Assembly: GCF_019890635.1 (NCBI RefSeq)
Contig: NZ_JAIOAB010000030.1
Span: 20,481-84,480, forward strand
DNA length: 64,000 bases
Reading direction: 5' to 3'
From: Streptomyces sennicomposti
Lineage (GTDB): Bacteria; Actinomycetota; Actinomycetes; Streptomycetales; Streptomycetaceae
The position numbers and the translations under genes are program-made. Below the pieces are notes generated by a model, which saw only the letters and a list, made by a program, of their open reading frames with translations, made no database searches and was not told the origin of the DNA. Positions 1 to 7,462 of this stretch are shown one piece after another (within the stretch, counting starts at the first letter, position 1; the number at the start of each line of letters is the position of its first letter).

Positions 1-579
1 AAGAACCTCCTCGTCACCGAGGACGCCGCCGCCTCCTCGCCCGGCCTCGGCTTCCTGCTCGGCACCGCCGCCAAGTACGGCGACACCGGCTGGCAGGCGT
101 ACTGGAAGAAGCTGAAGGCCAACGGCGTCAAGGTCGTCTCCGGCTGGGAGCAGGCCTACGACCAGGAGTTCTCCGGCTCGGCCGGCGGGAAGAAGGCCAA
201 CGGCGACCGTCCGCTGGTCGTCTCCTACGCCTCCTCGCCGCCCGCCGAGGTCATCTACGCCAAGCCGCAGCCCAAGACCGCGCCCACCGGCGTCGCCGAG
301 GGAACCTGCTTCCGCCAGGTCGAGTACGCCGGACTGCTCGCGGGCGCCGAGAACACCGAGGGCGGCAAGGCCTTCCTCGACTTCCTGGTCGGCAAGCGGT
401 TCCAGGAGGACATGCCGCTGAACATGTTCGTCTACCCGGTGCGCCAAGGCGCCCGGGTCCCCGCGGAGTTCACCCAGTACGGCCCGCAGGCCAAGAACCC
501 GGAGACCATGGCCCCCGGGAAGATCGCCGCCAACCGTGACCAGTGGGTCAAGTCGTGGACCTCGCTCGCGGTGAAGTGA
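1..579 (+). CDS. Thiamine-type ABC transporter substrate-binding protein, 3' part
   Basis: The frame is open from the first base to a TGA at 577-579, giving the last 192 residues of a periplasmic-type solute-binding protein. The sequence resembles the thiamine-binding (TbpA/ThiB) branch of the iron/thiamine family: a VVSYASSP stretch, a conserved CFRQVEYAGLL segment, and a C-terminal AFLDFLVGKRFQEDMP helix followed by PAEFTQYGPQ. In this family the protein is an exported lipoprotein that captures thiamine or its phosphates for the membrane permease. The next gene overlaps its stop codon, so the three genes up to 3250 read as one importer operon. The N-terminus and signal peptide lie outside the window. 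The substrate is inferred from family resemblance only; an iron-type ligand is the main alternative. Confidence 0.8.
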   Translation, partial: KNLLVTEDAAASSPGLGFLLGTAAKYGDTGWQAYWKKLKANGVKVVSGWEQAYDQEFSGSAGGKKANGDRPLVVSYASSPPAEVIYAKPQPKTAPTGVAEGTCFRQVEYAGLLAGAENTEGGKAFLDFLVGKRFQEDMPLNMFVYPVRQGARVPAEFTQYGPQAKNPETMAPGKIAANRDQWVKSWTSLAVK

Positions 580-2231
580 CCGGCCGGCGACGCCGCCGGC
601 CGGGGAACGCGGCGCGGCTCGGCCTCATGGCCCTGCCCGTCGCGTTCTTCGCGGTGTTCTTCGCCTACCCGGTCGCCGCGATCGTCCGCCGCGGCCTACG
701 GGTCGACGGCGCCTGGCAGTTCGGCAGGTTCGCCGACGTCCTCGGCGACCAGGGCATCCGGCACGTGCTGTGGTTCACCACCTGGCAGGCCCTCGCCTCC
801 ACCGCGCTCACCCTGCTCATCGCGCTGCCCGGCGCCTACGTCCTGGCCCGCTTCGACTTCCCCGGCCGCCAAGTGCTGCGCGCCGTGGTCACCGTGCCGT
901 TCGTGCTGCCCACCGTCGTCGTCGGCACCGCCTTCCTCGCCCTCCTCGGGCACGGCGGCCTCCTCGACCAGCTGTGGGGCGTACGCCTGGACACCACCGT
1001 GTGGGCGATCCTCCTCGCCCACGTCTTCTTCAACTACGCCGTCGTGGTGCGCACCGTGGGCGGCCTGTGGGCGCAGCTCGACCCCCGGCAGGAGGAGGCC
1101 GCCCGGATGCTCGGCGCCTCGCCGCTGACCGCCTGGCGCAAGGTCACCCTGCCCGCGCTGGCCCCCGCCGTCGCCGCCGCCGCGCTCATGGTGTTCCTGT
1201 TCACCTTCACCTCCTTCGGCATCGTGCAGATCCTCGGCGGCCCCGCCTTCTCCACCCTCGAAGTGGAGATCTACCGGCAGACCTCCGAGATCTTCGACCT
1301 GTCCACCGCCGCCGTCCTCACCCTCGTCCAGTTCGCGGCCGTCGGCGCGATCCTCGCCGTGCACGCCTGGACCGTACGGCGCCGGGAGAGCGCGCTGAAG
1401 CTGGTGGACGCCGCCCTGACCGCCCGCCGGCCGCGCGGCGCCGGACAGTGGGCGCTGCTCGCCGGAGTGCTCGCCACCATCGCGCTGCTGCTCCTGCTGC
1501 CGCTCGCCGTCCTCGTGCAACGCTCCCTGACCGCACCCGGCTTCGGCTACTACCGGGCGCTCACCGACCCCGACGGCGGCGTCTTCCTCGTCGCCCCGAT
1601 CACCGCCATCGGCACCTCCCTGTCCTACGCCGCCGCGGCCACCGCCATCGCCCTCGTGATCGGCTCCCTGGCCGCCGCCGCGCTCACCCGCCGGGACGCG
1701 GGACGCCTCGTCCGCGGCTTCGACGCGCTGCTGATGCTGCCGCTCGGCGTCTCCGCGGTGACCGTCGGCTTCGGCTTCCTCATCGCCCTGGACAAACCGC
1801 CGCTGGACCTGCGCCAGTCCTGGATCCTCGTCCCGCTCGCACAGGCCCTGGTCGGCGTGCCCTTCGTCGTACGGACCATGCTGCCCGTGCTGCGCGCGGT
1901 CGACGTACGGCTGCGGGAGGCGGCCGCCGTGCTCGGCGCGTCCCCGTGGCGGGTGTGGCGGGAGGTCGATCTGCCGATGGTGCGGCGGGCGCTGCTGGTC
2001 GCCGCCGGGTTCGCCTTCGCGGTCTCGCTCGGCGAGTTCGGGGCCACCGTGTTCATCGCGCGGCCCGACAACCCGACGCTGCCGGTCGCCGTGGCCCGGC
2101 TGCTGAGCCGCCCCGGCGACCTCAACTACGGGCAGGCGATGGCCCTGTCCACGATCTTGATGGTGGTGTGTGCCGTGGCCCTGCTCCTGCTGGAGCGGCT
2201 GCGGACCGCCGACCGGAGCGGGGAGTTCTGA
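576..2231 (+). CDS. thiP: ABC transporter permease, fused two-domain ThiP type
   Basis: The 551-residue membrane protein has two tandem binding-protein-dependent permease domains and about a dozen hydrophobic segments, as in ThiP and FbpB fused permeases. Each half carries the EAA loop that contacts the ATPase: EEAARMLGASPLTAWRKVTLP in the first half and REAAAVLGASPWRVWREVDLP in the second. I chose GTG 576 because it overlaps the stop of the binding-protein gene (GTGA), the usual coupled arrangement. An in-frame GTG at 543 is possible but would overlap the upstream gene more. It should form the inner-membrane channel of the importer with its two neighbours. Confidence 0.85.
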   Translation: MTGRRRRRPGNAARLGLMALPVAFFAVFFAYPVAAIVRRGLRVDGAWQFGRFADVLGDQGIRHVLWFTTWQALASTALTLLIALPGAYVLARFDFPGRQVLRAVVTVPFVLPTVVVGTAFLALLGHGGLLDQLWGVRLDTTVWAILLAHVFFNYAVVVRTVGGLWAQLDPRQEEAARMLGASPLTAWRKVTLPALAPAVAAAALMVFLFTFTSFGIVQILGGPAFSTLEVEIYRQTSEIFDLSTAAVLTLVQFAAVGAILAVHAWTVRRRESALKLVDAALTARRPRGAGQWALLAGVLATIALLLLLPLAVLVQRSLTAPGFGYYRALTDPDGGVFLVAPITAIGTSLSYAAAATAIALVIGSLAAAALTRRDAGRLVRGFDALLMLPLGVSAVTVGFGFLIALDKPPLDLRQSWILVPLAQALVGVPFVVRTMLPVLRAVDVRLREAAAVLGASPWRVWREVDLPMVRRALLVAAGFAFAVSLGEFGATVFIARPDNPTLPVAVARLLSRPGDLNYGQAMALSTILMVVCAVALLLLERLRTADRSGEF

Positions 2232-3250
2232 TGCTGCTGAGGCTGGAAGCCGCCACCGTCCGCTTCGGCGGGCGGGCGGTGCTCGACGCCGTCGATCTGG
2301 CGGTCGCCGAGCACGAGATCGTGTGCGTGCTGGGCCCCAGCGGCAGCGGCAAGTCCACGCTGCTGCGCGCGGTGGCCGGACTCCAGCCGCTGGACTCGGG
2401 ACGGGTGCTGCTCGACGGCCGCGACCAGGCGGCGGTGCCGGTGCACCGGCGCGAGGTCGGGCTGATGTTCCAGGACCACCAGCTCTTCCCGCAGCGCGAC
2501 GTCGCCGGCAACGTCGGCTTCGGCCTGCGGATGCACGGCACGGCGAAGGACGAACGGGCCGCGCGCGTCCAGGAGTTGCTGGACCTGGTCGGGCTGCCCG
2601 GGGCCGGCGGCCGGGCCGTCGCCGCCCTGTCCGGCGGCGAACAGCAGCGCGTCGCGCTGGCCCGCGCGCTCGCCCCCCGGCCCCGGCTGCTGATGCTGGA
2701 CGAGCCGCTCGGCCAGCTCGACCGCACCCTGCGCGAACGCCTGGTGGTCGAACTGCGGGAGTTGTTCGGCCGGTTGGGCACCACCGTGCTCGCCGTCACC
2801 CACGACCAGGGCGAGGCCTTCGCGCTCGCCGACCGGGTCGTGGTGATGCGCGACGGCGAGATCGCCCAGTCCGGCACCCCGCTTCAGGTGTGGCAGCGCC
2901 CGGCGGACGCCTTCGTGGCCCGCTTCCTCGGCTTCGAGAACGTGGTCGAGGCGAGCGTCGAGGGACAGGTCGCGCTCACCCCCTGGGGCAAGGTGCCCGT
3001 CCCCGAGGGCTCCGCCGGGGGCGCCCGCACCCTCCTGGTCCGCCCGGCCGGCGTGCGCCTGGTCCCCGCCGGGGAGGGTCTGCGCTGCACGGTCGCCGCC
3101 CGCGCCTTCAAGGGCACCCATGTCGCCGTCCACCTCCAGCCCGGGGACGCGCCGCGTCTGGAGGCGGCCTGCGCGCTGCGGTCGGCGCCGGAGGTCGGCG
3201 CCGAGGTGGGGGTGGAGTTCGACCCGGCCGACGTCGTCCTGCTGGGCTGA
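2231..3250 (+). CDS. thiQ: ABC transporter ATP-binding protein, ThiQ type
   Basis: This 339-residue ATPase starts at an ATG that shares its A with the TGA of the permease gene, so translation is coupled. It has the Walker A motif GPSGSGKST near residue 37, the ABC signature LSGGEQQR, the Walker B LLMLDEPLGQLD and a conserved switch histidine in VTHDQGEA. About 100 residues follow the nucleotide-binding domain and look like a TOBE-type regulatory extension; classical ThiQ is shorter. It should energise the importer encoded by the two genes before it. A strong hairpin follows 74 bases after the stop. Confidence 0.88.
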   Translation: MLLRLEAATVRFGGRAVLDAVDLAVAEHEIVCVLGPSGSGKSTLLRAVAGLQPLDSGRVLLDGRDQAAVPVHRREVGLMFQDHQLFPQRDVAGNVGFGLRMHGTAKDERAARVQELLDLVGLPGAGGRAVAALSGGEQQRVALARALAPRPRLLMLDEPLGQLDRTLRERLVVELRELFGRLGTTVLAVTHDQGEAFALADRVVVMRDGEIAQSGTPLQVWQRPADAFVARFLGFENVVEASVEGQVALTPWGKVPVPEGSAGGARTLLVRPAGVRLVPAGEGLRCTVAARAFKGTHVAVHLQPGDAPRLEAACALRSAPEVGAEVGVEFDPADVVLLG

Positions 3251-3323
3251 GCACGCCCGGTAGGTCAACGCCCGGGCAGCGCGCCGCCGTTCCGCCCACA
3301 GCGCCCACGGAGCGGGTCAACGC

Positions 3324-3359
3324 CCGTGGCCCGCACCCTGCTTCGGGCGCGGGCCACGG
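3324..3359. terminator. Bidirectional hairpin terminator
   Basis: A perfect 11-bp inverted repeat (CCGTGGCCCGC at 3324-3334 and its complement at 3349-3359) with a 14-base loop lies between the importer operon ending at 3250 and the convergent gene ending at 3382. There is no T-run, as is usual in Streptomyces. Confidence 0.75.
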
Positions 3360-3381
3360 ACGCGGTGCGTGAACGGCGCTG

Positions 3382-4119
3382 TCAGCGACCGCTGCCCGCA
3401 CCGCGGCGGCGCATGCCGTAGAAGACGGCGCCACCGCCGACGACGACCAGGGCGACGGCGATGCCGACGATCAGCCCGGTGTTGGAACTCGCCCCGGTCT
3501 CCGCGAGGTTGGAGTCACCGGCCGCGGGCGAGGGGGCGTTGTCCACGGTGGTGCCCGCCGGGGCGGTGCCGCTCTGCGAGGGGGTCGGCGTCCCGGCCGC
3601 GGGCGTCGAGGGCGCCGCGGAGGTCGCCGGGGCCGACGGGGTCGCGGTGGCCGGCTGCGAGGGTGTGGCCGGCGTGGACGGGGTGGCCGGCGTGCTCGGG
3701 GTGGCCGGCGCGCAGGCGGCGGACGGGGTCCTCAGGTTCGGCTCGATGTCCGCGTCGACCAGCTTGCCGCCGGCCTTGACGTGGACGCGGTACTCGGCGT
3801 TCGGCTCCCAGGCCTCGGCGAAGGAGACCGTGGCGCCCTTGGCGGTGCCCTTGACCGTCTGCGGGATGCCGATCCGCTTCACGTCCGCGCCGTTGTTCTC
3901 CAGGAAGACGGTGACGACGGCCGGGGTGCCGGAGGCGTCCTTGTCGGTGACGACGATGACACCGTTGCCATCGAGGCACTTGGCCTCGGCGGAGAACTCG
4001 CTGATGTCGCAGGCGAGCGCGGTGCCCGCCGTGCCGAGGGCGACCGCGGCGGACGCGGCGGCGACCCCCAGGACGCGCAGGGGACGTGCGGTGCGGCGGG
4101 ATATCGACAAGATGGCCAC
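3382..4119 (-). CDS. LAXTG-anchored secreted cell-wall protein
   Basis: The 245-residue protein has an N-terminal signal peptide (RRTARPLRVLG, a hydrophobic Ala/Val-rich core, cleavage likely after GTALA before CDISEF). A compact extracellular domain of about 100 residues contains three cysteines. It is followed by a Thr/Pro/Ala-rich wall-spanning linker built of TPATPS units, and a C-terminal sorting signal with LAETG about 40 residues from the end, a hydrophobic helix and a Met-Arg-Arg-Arg tail. LAXTG is the motif used by class E sortases of Streptomyces, so the protein should be covalently attached to peptidoglycan. I chose GTG 4119 because AAGGG lies just upstream and it gives a normal signal peptide; a GTG four codons earlier is an alternative. 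The function of the globular domain is unknown. Confidence 0.82.
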   Translation of the reverse strand: MAILSISRRTARPLRVLGVAAASAAVALGTAGTALACDISEFSAEAKCLDGNGVIVVTDKDASGTPAVVTVFLENNGADVKRIGIPQTVKGTAKGATVSFAEAWEPNAEYRVHVKAGGKLVDADIEPNLRTPSAACAPATPSTPATPSTPATPSQPATATPSAPATSAAPSTPAAGTPTPSQSGTAPAGTTVDNAPSPAAGDSNLAETGASSNTGLIVGIAVALVVVGGGAVFYGMRRRGAGSGR

Positions 4120-4464
4120 TTTGCCCTTCACGGGAGGTGCGATTGCGGGGGGTGAAGGGGGTGTTGGGGCGGCCACCGGACGACGAGGAGTGCCCCGGCA
4201 CCCCCAAGAGGCCCACATCTATAGGCGCTCGGTCAGCAGTGTCAACGCGCGTGTCCCCTATGGGCGTTGACTTTGCCCGTTCATTAACCGCCCGCATGTT
4301 TGGGCCCGTTGTGAACCGGTCCGATCCGGGCGGCTTGGCCGATCGGCCCCGCCCGGGCGCATCCCGCCCGGGCCGGAACGAATCCGTCCGGGGCGCCCCC
4401 CTCAGAACCGCCGCCGGGACGCTCCCCTGGGTCACCCTGCACCGCCGCCAGGACGACCCTGGGG
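4120..4464. other. Intergenic region upstream of the LAETG gene
   Basis: About 345 bases without a convincing gene. It should contain the leftward promoter of the LAETG gene; the relatively AT-rich part at about 4215-4310 is the likeliest place. It also holds GC-rich short repeats (CCCGCCCGGGC twice near 4350) and the echo of the VOC gene end listed separately. Confidence 0.5.
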
Positions 4465-4486
4465 TCAGCCCTGCACCGCCGCCGGG
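4425..4486. repeat. Direct repeat echoing the 3' end of the VOC gene
   Basis: Two imperfect copies of a unit of about 30 bases lie at 4425-4452 and 4457-4486. They share CCCTGGG-GTCA-CCCTGCACCGCCGCC. The right copy contains the last codons and the stop of the VOC gene (stop 4465-4467); the left copy lies just downstream of it in the direction of transcription. Confidence 0.7.
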
Positions 4487-4872
4487 TCCATCCACATGAC
4501 CTCCCAGGTGTGCCCGTCGAGGTCGTCGAAGGAACGGCCGTACATGTGGCCGTAGTCCTGGACCTTGTCCGACGCCGTGCCGCCGGCCGCGACCGCCTTC
4601 TCGACCAGCTCGTCCACCTTCTCGCGGCTCTCGGCGCTCAGACAGATCAGCACCTCGCTGGTGCGGGTGGAGTCCGCGATCTCCTTGTCGGTGAAGTCGG
4701 CGTAGCGCTTCTTGCCGAGCAGCATGGCGATGATCGCGTCGCTGATGACGACGCAGGCGCAGTCGTCGGTGGAGAACTGCGGGTTGATCGTGTAGCCGAG
4801 GGCGGTGAAGAACTTCTTCGCCGCGGCCACGTCCTCGGTCGCCAGGTTCACGAAGATCATCTGCTGGTACAT
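4465..4872 (-). CDS. VOC-superfamily (glyoxalase/bleomycin-resistance fold) protein
   Basis: A 135-residue single-domain protein of the vicinal oxygen chelate superfamily. It opens with MIFVNLATEDVAAAKKFFTALGY, which is the characteristic first beta-alpha unit, and ends with the second half SFDDLDGHTWEVMWMDP, where DGHTWE carries the usual metal-site glutamate. Members include glyoxalases, extradiol dioxygenase-like proteins and antibiotic-binding resistance proteins; nothing here fixes the substrate. It stands alone between the LAETG gene and the exporter genes and is read in the same direction as both. Confidence 0.82.
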   Translation of the reverse strand: MYQQMIFVNLATEDVAAAKKFFTALGYTINPQFSTDDCACVVISDAIIAMLLGKKRYADFTDKEIADSTRTSEVLICLSAESREKVDELVEKAVAAGGTASDKVQDYGHMYGRSFDDLDGHTWEVMWMDPAAVQG

Positions 4873-5004
4873 GGTGGGGTCGCTCCCGTCGTGGGTGGTG
4901 CCGTGCGTGCCGTGCGCAGGGGTAGACGGAGCGGGCCCGCGGAACTCATCGGCGGTCCGCGGATTTCTTCCGGCGCCTTTCCCGGGGCGTCCGGGACGGC
5001 CGCC

Positions 5005-6405
5005 TCAGCGGGTCAGGGGCAGTGCGGCCAGGGTGGCGATGGCCCAGGTCAGCGGGGCGAACAGGGCCAGCAGGGCGGCGCTGCGCAGGGCGGCGGCCGA
5101 GCGCAGCACGGTGGCGGGGGCGCCCAGCCGCCGGAGCGCGGCGGTGGTGCCGACCCTGAGCTGCCGGGCCTCGACGGCGGCGGTGACCAGCGCGGCCACC
5201 GCGCAGCCGGCCACGAGCAGCGCGCCCAGCGCGGTGAGCGGACCGAAGCGGCCGGAGGCGCGGCCGTGCAGCGCGATCATGGCGAACGCCGCCGAGGCGA
5301 CCGCGCACAGGACGCCGAGCGGACTGCCGATCCGGCCCGCCTCCGCCATCAGGACCCGCCCGGCCAGCAGGCGTACGGCGCCCGGCCGCACCGCCTGGAG
5401 CAGCCGGCCGCACAGATGGGTGAGGCCGGGACCGGCGAGGGCGAGGCCGACGGCGGTGAGCAGCCAGCCGGCGAGCACGGGCGCGGAACCGGCGGTGAGC
5501 CCGCCGGGCAGGACGGCGCGCGCGGCGTCGCCCGTGCCCCCGGCGTAGGTCTCGACGGTGAGCCCGGCGGCGAGCACGGCGATGCCCCAGGGCAGGCCGG
5601 TGGGGGAGCGGTCGGGCGGCAGCGGGCGGCCGGGGTCGTCGTCGGCGACGGGGGCGTCGGCCGGCCTCCCGTCGACCGCCTCGCTCCCGCCCGCCGTCCG
5701 GTTCCCTTCGGCCGTCCCGCTCCTGCCTGCCGTCCGGTTCCCTTCGGCCGTCCCGCTCCTGCCTGCCGTCCGGTTCCCTTCGGCCGTCCCGCTCCCGCCC
5801 GCCGTCCCGTTCCCGTCGGCGTGGGTCTCCCGGTCGTCGTCGGCCGTGCCCCGCGCGGTCCCGGCGGCGCGGGCGGGCGGGGCCTTCGGCTCGCGCGGGC
5901 GCAGGGCAGCGGCGACCGCGGCGGAGGCGACCGCCGGGACGGTGGCGAGCAGGAGCAGCGTGCCGGGCACCGGCAGCCGCTTGCGCGCGGCGAGGACCGT
6001 GTGCGGCGCGCCGTCGAACGGGAACGGCGGCCCCGGCAGGTCGCCGCGCAGCCAGAGGAAGAGCAGCAGCGCGAGCAGCGCGCCGAAGGCGCAGGACAGG
6101 GCGGTCGTGGCGGCCGAGACGGCCATCAGCCGGGCGGGGCCGAGGCCGAGCGCGGACAGTCCGCCGCGCGGCCGGGTGCCGGGGTCGGAGCGGGCGACCG
6201 CGACCGCGAGGTACGCCGTGGCGGCCAGCGGCACCGCGCACCAGGCCAGGCGCAGCAGCGCGGCGGACGGGTCTGCGGGGTGGCCGAGGGCGTGGCCGAG
6301 GCTGCACAGCAGCAGGAAGCCGGTGCCCGCCGAGGCCGCCACGACGGTCAGCCGGCGCAGCTGGACGGCGGGGTGCGCGACGCGGGTCAGACGGAGAGCG
6401 AGCAC
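5005..6405 (-). CDS. ABC exporter membrane subunit (FtsX/MacB-like)
   Basis: The 466-residue membrane protein has one hydrophobic segment near the N-terminus after RLTRVAHPAVQLRR, further segments in the first half, a long charged linker, and about four or more segments in the second half. This layout and the partner ATPase just upstream suggest an FtsX-like exporter permease, though no clear family motif is visible. Its start overlaps the stop of the ATPase gene by 19 bases, so the two are coupled. The central linker carries a 36-bp tandem repeat (see repeat entry), so linker length may vary between strains. Substrate is unknown. Confidence 0.68.
   Translation of the reverse strand: MLALRLTRVAHPAVQLRRLTVVAASAGTGFLLLCSLGHALGHPADPSAALLRLAWCAVPLAATAYLAVAVARSDPGTRPRGGLSALGLGPARLMAVSAATTALSCAFGALLALLLFLWLRGDLPGPPFPFDGAPHTVLAARKRLPVPGTLLLLATVPAVASAAVAAALRPREPKAPPARAAGTARGTADDDRETHADGNGTAGGSGTAEGNRTAGRSGTAEGNRTAGRSGTAEGNRTAGGSEAVDGRPADAPVADDDPGRPLPPDRSPTGLPWGIAVLAAGLTVETYAGGTGDAARAVLPGGLTAGSAPVLAGWLLTAVGLALAGPGLTHLCGRLLQAVRPGAVRLLAGRVLMAEAGRIGSPLGVLCAVASAAFAMIALHGRASGRFGPLTALGALLVAGCAVAALVTAAVEARQLRVGTTAALRRLGAPATVLRSAAALRSAALLALFAPLTWAIATLAALPLTR
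5694..5801. repeat. 36-bp tandem repeat, three copies, inside the exporter permease gene
   Basis: Three head-to-tail 36-base units (5694-5729, 5730-5765, 5766-5801; the last diverges at its end) encode a 12-residue repeat containing GTAEGNRTAG on the minus strand. The unit is a multiple of three, so gain or loss keeps the reading frame. Confidence 0.9.
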
Positions 6406-7130
6406 GCGGCCCGGCCTTCCGTGGTGTCACCGGCCGGTGGCAGGTGCACGGTCTTCACGCAGCGGCCGTCGAGCAGGTTCACCGTGCGGTCGGCCAGGGC
6501 CGCGGTCTCCGCGTCGTGGGTGGCGAGGACGACGGTGATGCCGTGCGAGCGGGCGGCGGTGGTGAGGGTGCGCAGCGCGTGGGCGCGGTCGGCGCGGTGC
6601 AGCGGGGCGGTCGGCTCGTCGGCGAACAGCACGGTCGGCGTGGAGGCGAGGGCGCGGGCGATGCAGACGCGCTGCCGTTCGGCCTGGCGCAGCTGGTGGG
6701 GGCGTTTGCGGGAGAGTTCGCCGGCGTCCAGGCGTTCCAGCCACTCCAGGGCGGCCACCTTGGCCCGGCGGCGGGTGGAGCCGCGCAGCATCAGCGGCAG
6801 GGCGGTGTTCTCCCAGACGTTCAGCTCCGGGACGAGCACGGGCGCCGGGTCGATCCAGCCGAACCGCTCGCGGCGCAGGCGTTCGCGGGCGAGCGGGCCG
6901 AGGGTGTGCACGGGGGAGCTGTTGAACCAGACCTCGCCCTCGCGCACCCGCACCATGCCGGACAGGCAGCGCAGCAGCGTGGTCTTGCCGCTGCCGCTCG
7001 GGCCGCCGACGGCGAGGATCTCGCCCTGCCGGACGCCGAGCGAGACGCCGGCGAGTGCGGGCGAGCCGTCCTTGTGGGTGTAGTGCAGGGCGCGTGCCCA
7101 GAGCACGTCGTTGTCCGGCGGGGCCACCAT
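6387..7130 (-). CDS. ABC transporter ATP-binding protein (LolD/MacB type)
   Basis: A 247-residue ATPase with Walker A GGPSGSGKTT, a degenerate signature RQAERQR in place of LSGGQ(Q)R, and a Walker B region VLFADEPTAPLHRADR ending in the H-loop ATHDAE. The ADEPTA form is typical of the LolD/MacB/FtsE group that works with FtsX-like permeases, and the next gene encodes a candidate partner. I chose ATG 7130 (MVAPPDND) because GAGGTG lies 8 bases upstream. The frame is open further upstream to 7238 but that extension resembles nothing. The weakened signature motif is unusual and worth noting when judging activity. Confidence 0.82.
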   Translation of the reverse strand: MVAPPDNDVLWARALHYTHKDGSPALAGVSLGVRQGEILAVGGPSGSGKTTLLRCLSGMVRVREGEVWFNSSPVHTLGPLARERLRRERFGWIDPAPVLVPELNVWENTALPLMLRGSTRRRAKVAALEWLERLDAGELSRKRPHQLRQAERQRVCIARALASTPTVLFADEPTAPLHRADRAHALRTLTTAARSHGITVVLATHDAETAALADRTVNLLDGRCVKTVHLPPAGDTTEGRAACSLSV

Positions 7131-7188
7131 GGCGTACACCTCGGTTCGGATCAGAAATGCCGCGCGTTGCCGTACGGGTCCGGGATCC

Positions 7189-7215
7189 TTCGTACGAATC
7201 CCCCGTACGAGGGAA
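7189..7215. promoter_or_regulatory. Palindromic operator candidate upstream of the exporter operon
   Basis: TTCGTACGAA (7189-7198) is a perfect 10-bp palindrome, followed at once by a second CGTACG half-site within CCCCCGTACGAGGG. It sits 60-85 bases before the ATPase start, where a leftward promoter is expected. The regulator is not identified. Confidence 0.35.
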
Positions 7216-7345
7216 CGAAGGCGAAGCCGATCGGTCACTGAACGCTAGGCAGCCGACGCCGGGAGCCCGGACAGCACACGGCCCCGGGCCGCCGTTTCCC
7301 ACTCGAACGGACGGCTCCGGGGCCGGTGATGATCATCTGATCGGA

Positions 7346-7420
7346 GGCACGCGCCTCAGACGTACGCCTCGGGCACGCGTCTCGGACGTGCGCCTCGGGC
7401 ACGCACCTCGGACGTACGCC
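7346..7420. repeat. 26-bp direct repeat, three imperfect copies
   Basis: Units at 7346-7371, 7372-7397 and 7398-7420 (last one truncated) share the form GGCACGC-CTC-GACGT-CGCC. They are non-coding and lie between the exporter operon promoter and the 3' end of the aminotransferase gene. Confidence 0.75.
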
Positions 7421-7462
7421 GTGCGGCAGGCGCCGAGGCGCGCGCTTACCGCGACGCGTCGG

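Larger units (their letters stand above)
7131..7462. other. Intergenic region between exporter operon and aminotransferase gene
   Basis: About 330 bases with no convincing gene. The left part holds the palindromic operator candidate and presumably the promoter of the leftward exporter operon; the right part holds three 26-bp repeats just past the aminotransferase stop. Confidence 0.5.
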
